From Candidatus Accumulibacter similis (GTDB lineage: Bacteria > Pseudomonadota > Gammaproteobacteria > Burkholderiales > Rhodocyclaceae), in the NCBI GenBank assembly GCA_013347225.1, contig CP054595.1:3220415-3284414 (forward strand): a stretch of DNA of 64,000 bases, given 5' to 3'. Positions 15,891 to 22,414 of this stretch are shown here, one piece after another. The stretch's first letter is position 1; each line of letters begins with the position of its first letter. The translations under genes and the position numbers were made by a program. The notes beneath the pieces are model-generated. The model was not told the DNA's origin. It did not search any database and saw only the letters and a list, made by a program, of their open reading frames with translations.

Positions 15891-17243
15891 TCATCGCGCC
15901 GGCTCGGCAGCAGCGGCTGGCGCATTGCCGAGCGACGCCGCCAGTTCGGTCCCCGGGCTCCATCCGGTGAGCCAGAGCATCGCGCAGAAGCCGCCGGCGT
16001 AGCCCAGCGGGACATGCCAGCCATGCAGCAGCCAGCGGCCGGCAGAGCGGGCTTCGGGAAAGAGGTTGGCCAGCGCCACGCCGGCAGACGAACCGAACCA
16101 GAGCATCGAGCCGCCAAAACCGACGGCGAAGGCGAGAAACGCCCAGTCATAGCCGCCCTGCTTCAGCGCCAGCGCGGTCAGCGGGATGTTGTCGAAGACG
16201 GCCGAGACGAAGCCGAGTGCCAGAGTGGTCAGCCAGGAGGCAGCCGGCAACTTCTCGACCGGCATCATCGACGCACAGACGACCAGCGCCAGCAGGAAGA
16301 GCGAGCCCCTGAACGCCTCGGGAACCAGGCTCCACTCCGGTTTCCGCAGCGGCACCGCCAGCAGCAGCGCCACCCACACGGCAACACCGAGAAAGGGAAA
16401 ATGGGCGGCCGCGTCGCTGAAGAAGACATTGACGGTGACGTTGGTCGCGATCGCCGCGAGCAACATGCAAGCGATGATCGCCACCCGAGCCCAATCGATG
16501 TGCCGCGCCGAGTGCAGATCACCGACGATCGGCTGGTGCCGGTGCTGCTGCAACGAGGCCGGAAGACCGAAGATGAGCAAGGCGATCGCCGCGGCAAGGT
16601 AGGCCGGCGCGATCTCGAGCGGGCTGACCCCGGCGATCCACATCATCGTCGTCGTCGTGTCGCCGATGACGCTGCCGGCACCGCCGGCATTCGCTGCCGC
16701 GACGATCGCCGCCAGATAGCCGATGTGAATGCGGCGCCTGAAGACGCTCGCCGCAACCGTCCCGCCGATCAGCGTCGCGGCGATGTTGTCGAGAAAGCCC
16801 GACAGCAGCCAGATGATCAGCAGCAGGACGAAAGGACCCAGCCAGTTCGCCGGCAGCAGCCGCGGCAGCACCTCCGGCACGCCGCTGTCCTCGAAGTGCC
16901 GCGCCAGGAGCGCGAAACCGATCAGCAGGCACAGCAGATTGGCCAGCAGAACCCATTCATGCGCCATGTGCGCGGTCAGCCCGGACAACCCGTCGCCGGT
17001 CTTGAAACCGGTGACCAGCATCTTGTAGACACTGATCAGCGCGAGCCCGCCGAGGGCCACCTTGAGGACGTGACGATGAAAGATCGCCACCCCGAGCAGC
17101 GTCGCGGCGAAGAGAATGAAATCGAGCGGCACGCCCCAGACGAGGGGTCCTTCGCCGGCGTGCGCCGCGGGTGCCAGCAGCGCATGGACGACGAAGCCAG
17201 CCAGCAGGCGCCGACCGACGGGACGGGCAATCGCTCTGAACAT
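15891..17243 (-). CDS. NhaD-like / ion transporter superfamily permease
   Basis: This 450-residue inner-membrane protein has about 11-12 hydrophobic helices. It belongs to the ion transporter (ArsB/NhaD/citrate carrier) superfamily. Diagnostic stretches are LLSGFLDNIAATLIGGTV in the first half and LGFVSAVFDNIPLTALAL in the second, the paired DN hairpins typical of NhaD Na+/H+ antiporters. AAANAGGAGSVIGDTTTTMMW matches the substrate-binding GGxxTxIGD-like loop. Start ATG 17243 follows GAAGAGGTTTCGTC and gives a signal-like first helix (LLAGFVVHALLAPAAHA). The frame is open further upstream to 17975 but that part is antisense to uspA and is rejected. Whether sodium or another ion is moved cannot be told. 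Confidence 0.85.
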   Translation of the reverse strand: MFRAIARPVGRRLLAGFVVHALLAPAAHAGEGPLVWGVPLDFILFAATLLGVAIFHRHVLKVALGGLALISVYKMLVTGFKTGDGLSGLTAHMAHEWVLLANLLCLLIGFALLARHFEDSGVPEVLPRLLPANWLGPFVLLLIIWLLSGFLDNIAATLIGGTVAASVFRRRIHIGYLAAIVAAANAGGAGSVIGDTTTTMMWIAGVSPLEIAPAYLAAAIALLIFGLPASLQQHRHQPIVGDLHSARHIDWARVAIIACMLLAAIATNVTVNVFFSDAAAHFPFLGVAVWVALLLAVPLRKPEWSLVPEAFRGSLFLLALVVCASMMPVEKLPAASWLTTLALGFVSAVFDNIPLTALALKQGGYDWAFLAFAVGFGGSMLWFGSSAGVALANLFPEARSAGRWLLHGWHVPLGYAGGFCAMLWLTGWSPGTELAASLGNAPAAAAEPAR

Positions 17244-17348
17244 GACGAAACCTCTTCGCGCCGGGAAAAACTCCATAGTAGACTTGCCCGCTTGCTTCCG
17301 ACTGGTCAACACGACTTTCGGCAACCGCGTCCGCAGGAGGAATTCGCC

Positions 17349-17774
17349 ATGCGCAAGGCCCTTGTCCCCGTCGACGGCTCCGCCGCCGCTCACCGCGCCG
17401 TCCGGCACGTCGTCACCCTCGCCAGCATTCACCCGTCGCTCGAAGCCGTCCTGCTCAACGTCCAGCCGGAAGTCGACACCTGGAGCGTGCGTAGCGTTCT
17501 GAAGAAGGAAGAAGTCGAGGCGATCGAGGAAAGCCATGGTGGCGACATCCTGCAGGCGGATCGCGAAATCCTCAACGCTGCCGGCATTGCCGTCACACCC
17601 GTCGTCGAAATCGGTCCGCCGGCTGAAACCATCGCCCGCGTGGCCCGCGAAAGCGGCTGCGACGCGATCATCATGGGAACCCGCGGTCTCGGCGCGGTGT
17701 CGAGCGTCGTACTCGGATCGGTCAGCAGCCGGGTTCTCCACCTCAGCGACCTGCCCGTGACGCTGATCAAGTGA
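17349..17774 (+). CDS. Universal stress protein, UspA family
   Basis: This 141-residue protein has a complete single Usp domain. It starts MRKALVPVDGSAAAHRAV and ends with the ATP-binding signature GTRGLGAVSSVVLGSVSSRVLHLSDLPVTLIK-type pattern (G-2x-G-9x-G-S). Such proteins bind ATP, dimerise and help survival under starvation or respiratory stress. AGGAGGAATTCGCC directly precedes the ATG, a strong ribosome site. The frame continues far upstream, but the ribosome site and the family length fix this start. It is divergent from the NhaD-like gene with 105 bases between, which must contain both promoters. Confidence 0.93.
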   Translation: MRKALVPVDGSAAAHRAVRHVVTLASIHPSLEAVLLNVQPEVDTWSVRSVLKKEEVEAIEESHGGDILQADREILNAAGIAVTPVVEIGPPAETIARVARESGCDAIIMGTRGLGAVSSVVLGSVSSRVLHLSDLPVTLIK

Positions 17775-17863
17775 TCGCTGGCGGCGCTGCCCGCCGGCAG
17801 CTCGGTGTGTCGGCGGCGAGCGCTTGCGCGCTGGCGGTTCGCAACGAATGACAGGAAAGGAAA

Positions 17864-17891
17864 ACGCCCCGCTGCCGGGGCGTCTTGTCTT
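17864..17891. terminator. Bidirectional rho-independent terminator
   Basis: ACGCCCCG-CTGC-CGGGGCGT (17864-17883) is a perfect 8-bp GC-rich stem. It is followed by CTTGTCTT on the plus strand and by TTTCCTTTCC on the minus strand. It sits between the convergent uspA and DUF47 genes and can end both transcripts. Confidence 0.8.
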
Positions 17892-18002
17892 GCCGATCCG
17901 CGAAGCCCGCACCGCATGGCGCGGCGGCAGACACGCCGGCGACCGGAAATGTCGAACGGCCGCGGCAGCCACCACCTGACGACCGCGGCCCGCCGCCGTG
18001 CT

Positions 18003-18638
18003 TCAGGCGGTTTGCAGCAGGATCCCCTCGAGCGACTGTGCCGCCTTCTTGCTCGCCCGCAGCACCTTCTCCTGCAGTGCATACAGTTCCTGCATGCGCA
18101 GCGCGCGCATCGCGGCGACGTCGTCGCCCTCCGCGTCGTACAGCGCCTTGATCGCCTGGTACATGACGGCGACCGACTTCTCCTCGATGCGTTCGATCTC
18201 GCGGCAGAGGTTCATCGTTTCCTGGCTGCGCGCGTTGTCGTTCAGCGAAGCCAGCGCGCGTGCCAGCCGCGAGCAGGCATCGACGGTCATCGCCGCCAGT
18301 TCGTGCGACGCCTTGCTGGCTTCGGCGATGTTGTAGTCGCTGACCGCCATCGCCACATCCTGCACCGTGTTCATGATGCGGTCGATGTCGATCGTCAACT
18401 GGTAGACCTGGTCACGGTTGAGCGGCGTGACGAAGGCCTTGTGCAGCAGCGTGATCATGTCGGCCTTGATCTTGTCCGAACTCGACTCGTTCATGTTGAT
18501 TTCCTCGACCAGCGCAGCAACTTCCTGCGTGCTGATCCCCAGGCTGCTGACCAGCCGCAGCAGCGCGTTGGCACCTGCCTCGACCCGCTCGCTGTGCGCA
18601 GCAAGGAGGTCGAAAAACTCTTTCCGCTTCGGTAACAT
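18003..18638 (-). CDS. DUF47 PhoU-like protein, second phosphate locus (downstream copy)
   Basis: This 211-residue helical protein of the DUF47 family begins MLPKRKEFFDLLAAHSERVEAGANALLRLV. It shares its plan with the copy at 19776-20414 (PQRKEFFEMLAAHSEQVVAGANATLRLI), so the two flank pit as paralogues; that at 14857 is more distant. EEINMNESSSDKIKADMI and REIERIEEKSVAVM supply the acidic metal-binding positions of the family. It is third in a DUF47-pit-DUF47 run on one strand, 110 bases after pit, and ends at the terminator near 17870. Two regulators around one transporter suggests hetero-oligomers or separate control (inference). Confidence 0.9.
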   Translation of the reverse strand: MLPKRKEFFDLLAAHSERVEAGANALLRLVSSLGISTQEVAALVEEINMNESSSDKIKADMITLLHKAFVTPLNRDQVYQLTIDIDRIMNTVQDVAMAVSDYNIAEASKASHELAAMTVDACSRLARALASLNDNARSQETMNLCREIERIEEKSVAVMYQAIKALYDAEGDDVAAMRALRMQELYALQEKVLRASKKAAQSLEGILLQTA

Positions 18639-18748
18639 GCATAACTCCCTTGAATGACTGTGCTGACGACCTTCGGTTCATTCCGGCCGGGCGGATATCC
18701 GGCCGCCCCGTTGCCGGGGCGGCGCAACCCGGACGATCTGCTGCCGGC

Positions 18749-19747
18749 TTACAGGAACTTGGTGCCGATCCACCAGAAGAGACCGGCGATCAGTCCGGAA
18801 GCCGGAATCGTCAGTACCCAGGCGACGAACAGGTTGGCGGTGATCGCCCAGCGAACGGCCTTGACGTCGTTGGCGGCACCGACACCGATGATCGCGCCGG
18901 TGATCGTGTGCGTCGTCGATACCGGAATGCCACCGAGCGTCGCCAGCCCGAGCGTGATCGCGCCACCCATCGAGGCACACGAACCGCTGATCGAGTTGAG
19001 CTTGGTGATCTTGGTACCCATCGTCTTGACGATCCGCCAGCCACCGAGGTAGGTTCCCCAGGCGATCGCGAAGTAGCACGAATAGACGACCCACATCGGC
19101 AGCGTCGACTGATCCTTGGTCGCCACGCCGGCGGTGATCATCAGCAGCCAGATGATGCCGATCGTCTTCTGCGCGTCGTTGCCGCCGTGACCGAGGCTGT
19201 AGGCGCCGGCAGCGAAGAGCTGCGCACTCTTGAAGAACTTGCCGGCCTGGTGCGGCGACTTGTTCTTGAAGATCCACGCCACCAGCACCATCAGCAACCC
19301 CCCGATCAGCATCCCGACCAGCGGCGAGATGATGATGAAGGCGAGGATCTTGCCGAAACCCTCCCAGACGATCGGCGCCCCGGACTGCGACTTGGTCACC
19401 GTCGCACCGACGAGGCCGCCAACCAGCGCATGCGACGACGACGACGGGATGCCGTAGTACCAGGTGATGATGTTCCACGCCAGCGCCCCGATCAGCGCAC
19501 CGAAGATGACGTAGTAATCGACGAACTGTGGATTGACGGTGCCCTTGCCGATCGTCGCCGCGACCTTGAGCTGGAATACCCAGAGCGCGGCGAAGTTGAA
19601 GAAGGCGGCGAACAGAACCGCCTGCTTGGGGGTCAGCGCGCCGGTGGCGACGATCGTCGAGATCGAGTTCGCACCGTCGTGAAACCCGTTCATGAAGTCG
19701 AACGCCAGGGCTACTGCAATCAGCAGCCCGAGCGTCCAGATGCTCAT
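18749..19747 (-). CDS. pit: Inorganic phosphate transporter, Pit family (second)
   Basis: This 332-residue permease with about nine membrane helices has the PHO4/Pit signatures: DFMNGFHDGANSISTIVATGALTPKQA at the N-terminus and AYSLGHGGNDAQKTIGII in the second half, plus SSSSHALVGGLVGA and VSTTHTITGAIIGVG. The His/Asp-containing GFHDGAN form marks it as the short bacterial type commonly paired with DUF47. Start ATG 19747 (MSIWTLG) is preceded by GGAAGGCCTGACT; the longer frame from 19771 is less likely. It lies 28 bases after the upstream DUF47 gene. With the pit at 13479 it gives two low-affinity phosphate systems in 7 kb, fitting an organism that handles large phosphate fluxes. Confidence 0.93.
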   Translation of the reverse strand: MSIWTLGLLIAVALAFDFMNGFHDGANSISTIVATGALTPKQAVLFAAFFNFAALWVFQLKVAATIGKGTVNPQFVDYYVIFGALIGALAWNIITWYYGIPSSSSHALVGGLVGATVTKSQSGAPIVWEGFGKILAFIIISPLVGMLIGGLLMVLVAWIFKNKSPHQAGKFFKSAQLFAAGAYSLGHGGNDAQKTIGIIWLLMITAGVATKDQSTLPMWVVYSCYFAIAWGTYLGGWRIVKTMGTKITKLNSISGSCASMGGAITLGLATLGGIPVSTTHTITGAIIGVGAANDVKAVRWAITANLFVAWVLTIPASGLIAGLFWWIGTKFL

Positions 19748-19775
19748 AGTCAGGCCTTCCATTATCGGCACCCTC

Positions 19776-20414
19776 TCACGAATTCTCGATCAGGATCTCT
19801 TCGATCATCTTCGCCGCTTCCTGGCAGCAGTCGAGGACCGATTCCTGCAGCGAGTAGAACTCGCGCAGCTTCATCGTCTGCCAGACGTTGGCCCCCTCCT
19901 GGAACAGCGCGGAGATCGCCTTGTGCTGCACCTTGTCGGCCTTCGACTCGATCTCCTCGACTTCCTTGCACAGATTGAGCGTTTCGGCACCGCGGGTCTT
20001 GTCGGCCAGGGCGGCAACCGCCCGGTTCAGGCGCATGCAGGCATCGGCGCTGAGCGAGGCCAGTTCGCGCGCCTCGACCGTCGATTGCTTGATGTTGTAC
20101 ATGCCGACGGCGTTGGCGACGCTCTGCAGCACGTTCAGCGTCATGTCGAGATCGTCGATCAGCGAGTGGATCTGATCGCGGTTGATCGGCGTCGTGAACG
20201 ACTGATGCAGCCGCTCGATCACCTTCGCCTTGATCTGGTCACCGGTCTGCTCGTGATCATTGACTTCCTTGACGAGGGCCGCGAGGTCGGTCTTCCCGTC
20301 GCCCAGACTGTTGATCAGGCGCAGGGTTGCGTTGGCCCCGGCGACCACCTGCTCGGAGTGTGCAGCGAGCATCTCGAAGAATTCCTTGCGTTGCGGCATC
20401 AAACTACTAAACAT
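19776..20414 (-). CDS. DUF47 PhoU-like protein, second phosphate locus (upstream copy)
   Basis: This 212-residue protein of the DUF47/PhoU-like family is first in the DUF47-pit-DUF47 operon. Start ATG 20414 follows AAGGGAGGTCGT. Family features are KEFFEMLAAHSEQV, KEVNDHEQTGDQIKAKVIERL with the acidic metal ligands, NLCKEVEEIESKADKV, and the C-terminal helix FYSLQESVLDCCQEAAKMIEEIL. It probably modulates the adjacent Pit by contact or senses cytoplasmic phosphate; this is known only by analogy with PhoU. It shares about the same length and motif order with the 18003-18638 protein. Confidence 0.9.
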   Translation of the reverse strand: MFSSLMPQRKEFFEMLAAHSEQVVAGANATLRLINSLGDGKTDLAALVKEVNDHEQTGDQIKAKVIERLHQSFTTPINRDQIHSLIDDLDMTLNVLQSVANAVGMYNIKQSTVEARELASLSADACMRLNRAVAALADKTRGAETLNLCKEVEEIESKADKVQHKAISALFQEGANVWQTMKLREFYSLQESVLDCCQEAAKMIEEILIENS

Positions 20415-20456
20415 ACGACCTCCCTTGGTTGACAGCTCTCATGAGCCCCATTTGAC

Positions 20457-20486
20457 AAAAAAAGAACGACACCGGCCCTGCGCCGG
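20457..20486 (-). terminator. Probable terminator after the ParA/Ala-Lys-rich operon
   Basis: On the minus strand CCGGC-GCAGG-GCCGG (20486-20472) forms a 5-bp stem, followed after eight bases by seven Ts (20463-20457). The spacing is longer than ideal. It lies between the phasin-like gene and the DUF47 operon reading the same way. Confidence 0.45.
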
Positions 20487-20556
20487 CCCCAGCACGTAAA
20501 TGTAATCATCCAGCTCCCGGCAACCCGCATCCCGACATTCGCATCGCCGCCCGGCA

Positions 20557-21483
20557 TCAGCCCTTCTTCTTGTTCTTCGATGCATCGGCCAGGCCAGCCA
20601 GCAGTTCCTTCATCTGTTCGACCTTCTGCTCGGCGAAGAGGCGCACCCCGGCACGCAGGATGTCGGACTTGCTCGCCGCCCAGCCTGCCGCCTGCGCCAG
20701 CTCGGCGCGCAGCGCTTCGATCGCGGCTTCTTCGCTCTTCAGCAGTTCGACCGAATAGCGCACCAGCTTGTCGCGCTTCTCCCGGGCAACCTTCTCGACC
20801 TCCTGCACCGCCTCGCCGACCTGCGCCGCCTTCTTCGCCACTTGCTCGCGCGCCGCGCGGTCAATCTCGGCGACTGCCGCCTCGAGCTTCGCGGCCTTGC
20901 CGGCGACCTGCTCCCTGGCAGCGCTGACGACCGCCTCGACGCCGCTCCTTGCCTTGCCCGGCCGGTCAGCGGCCGCCGGCTTCTCATCCTTTGCCTTGCG
21001 CCCTGCCGCCGCGGCACTCGCAGCCGCGGCAGCGACCGGCGACGCGGCCTGCGCTGCCGCCGCCTCGGGCATCACCGCGCCCTTCGCCGCCGGCGACCGC
21101 TTCGCAGCCTTGACCGGTTTCGCCGCCGCAACCGGCTTGGCCGCCGGCGCCTTGCGGGCGGCGGTCGACTTGGCCTCCGTCGTCTTGGCGACCGCCGCCT
21201 TGCTGCTTGCTTTCGCCGTCTTCGCCGCCGTCTCCTTCGCCGCCTTCCCCTTGGCCGGCGCTTTCGCCGCCGGCTTGGCAGCAACCTTGACTGCCTTCTG
21301 GACTGCGGTCCCGCTCGCGGCAGGCGCGGCCGGTGCAGCGGTCGGCGTCGCCGCCGGTGGCGCTGGCGGTACCAGCGGCACCTCGGTCGCCACCAGCCGC
21401 TCGGCAAGCGAGGCGTCCTCCTTCTTCAGGCTGGCGCGCAGGGCGGTCTTGTTGTCAGTGCTGCCGTTCGAGGATGTGGTCAT
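20557..21483 (-). CDS. Ala/Lys-rich histone-H1/phasin-like protein paired with ParA
   Basis: The 308-residue protein has three parts. Residues 1-55 are mixed and Pro-rich. Residues about 55-165 are an Ala/Lys/Pro-rich disordered stretch (AAKPAAKAPAKGKAAK-like repeats) resembling histone H1, AlgP and the PhaM tail, likely DNA- or polyanion-binding. Residues about 170-300 are helical with heptad-like AAREQVAGKAAKLEAAVAEID and a final ASKSDILRAGVRLFAEQKV that resembles a ribbon-helix-helix or phasin segment. Its start overlaps the ParA-like stop as ATGA, so the two are translated together. A PHA or polyphosphate granule, or the nucleoid, is the likely binding place (inference). The ATG at 21483 is chosen from this coupling. 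Confidence 0.75.
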   Translation of the reverse strand: MTTSSNGSTDNKTALRASLKKEDASLAERLVATEVPLVPPAPPAATPTAAPAAPAASGTAVQKAVKVAAKPAAKAPAKGKAAKETAAKTAKASSKAAVAKTTEAKSTAARKAPAAKPVAAAKPVKAAKRSPAAKGAVMPEAAAAQAASPVAAAAASAAAAGRKAKDEKPAAADRPGKARSGVEAVVSAAREQVAGKAAKLEAAVAEIDRAAREQVAKKAAQVGEAVQEVEKVAREKRDKLVRYSVELLKSEEAAIEALRAELAQAAGWAASKSDILRAGVRLFAEQKVEQMKELLAGLADASKNKKKG

Positions 21484-22148
21484 CGATGCTCTCCCAGTTG
21501 TTGAAGGACCGCAGAAACCAGCTTGCGAACCTCTTTCTGCGCAGCATCGGCACCCGATCCGAGCTGGAAGACCGAGGCGCCGATGACCGCGCTCTGCGCG
21601 TACGCGTTGCGCTGGCAGAGCATCGCGTCGAGAATCGGCAAGGTGAATTCGTGCAGCAGTTCGAGCACGTCGCTGGCAAGCGCCGTGTTCTGCACGCGAT
21701 TCGGCAGAATGCAGCCGTGCAGGCGATGGCTTTGCTCCATCCGATTCAGGATCAGGCGCTCCACTGCCAGCGTGGACCACAGGTCGGTCGGACTCGGCAC
21801 CGCCGGGACTATCGCCAGGTGCGCGACGGCGAGCGCCGCCAGAGTCGAGGGATGGTAGATCGACGGGGGCGTGTCGAGCACGACGTAGTCGGCCTCCTGC
21901 TGCAACTCGGCAACATGCTTGATCAGTTCCAGGCCCGACATCTTGCGCACGTCAAGCTGCATATCCGCATCGAGCAGCGATACCGACTCCGCCCAGCGGA
22001 AGGCGCTTTCCTGCGGATCGAGATCGGCCAGCAGAACCGACGAACCGATGGCGTGGAAGCCACCGGCGAGTTGTATGGCAACCGTCGTCTTGCCCGCTCC
22101 GCCCTTTTGCGAGACGACGGCGATCACCCGCCCTGGTGCCGATGGCAT
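21480..22148 (-). CDS. ParA/McdA-like positioning ATPase
   Basis: This 222-residue protein is a deviant-Walker ATPase of the ParA/MinD group. The P-loop is KGGAGKTT (15-22) with the signature first lysine. Switch I/II are DLDPQESAFRW and VVLDTPPSIYH. The short length without an N-terminal DNA-binding domain puts it with orphan ParAs that position cargo (plasmids, chemoreceptor clusters, carboxysomes) on the nucleoid. No ParB or parS is nearby. Instead its stop overlaps the start of an Ala/Lys-rich protein that could be its cargo adaptor. It starts at ATG 22148 after AGGAAAGGCGGCGGC, with a good promoter upstream. Confidence 0.88.
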   Translation of the reverse strand: MPSAPGRVIAVVSQKGGAGKTTVAIQLAGGFHAIGSSVLLADLDPQESAFRWAESVSLLDADMQLDVRKMSGLELIKHVAELQQEADYVVLDTPPSIYHPSTLAALAVAHLAIVPAVPSPTDLWSTLAVERLILNRMEQSHRLHGCILPNRVQNTALASDVLELLHEFTLPILDAMLCQRNAYAQSAVIGASVFQLGSGADAAQKEVRKLVSAVLQQLGEHR

Positions 22149-22197
22149 GCCGCCGCCTTTCCTGTAAACGTGTCGATGAACCTGTGCATAACCGTTG

Positions 22198-22225
22198 ATT
22201 ATGCCAGTTCGCCGGAAAGCGGCAA
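22198..22225 (-). promoter_or_regulatory. Sigma70-type promoter for the ParA operon
   Basis: On the minus strand TTGCCG (22225-22220) and CATAAT (22203-22198) are separated by 16 bases, preceded by TGG at the extended -10 position, about 50 bases before the ParA start codon. The remaining gap to the regulator gene (22226-22414) is AT-richer around 22255-22285, with imperfect repeats of GGCCAT and a T-run, and holds no gene. Confidence 0.5.
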
Positions 22226-22414
22226 GGCGCAGAGGGTTCGGAAAGGGCCATGAAATGGGCCATTTTTTTTTGAATGGTCCATTTTCTGACGAAGGTCAAC
22301 GAAACCCGAGGTCACATGCCGCCTGGGCAGCCGCGAAAGGGTCCCGGAGGCCGCGGATCGCATCCCCCGGACGCCGACCGACGGCCGGTCAGGCTGACGC
22401 CGCGGCGGCTCGCG

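Noticed and set aside
16014..17774. 586-codon version of uspA
   Set aside because: Only the last 141 codons match UspA; AGGAGG directly precedes ATG 17349, and the upstream part is antisense to the carrier gene.
15891..17975. 694-codon version of the NhaD-like gene
   Set aside because: The extra 244 codons lie antisense to uspA and beyond a good ribosome site and signal-like start at 17243.
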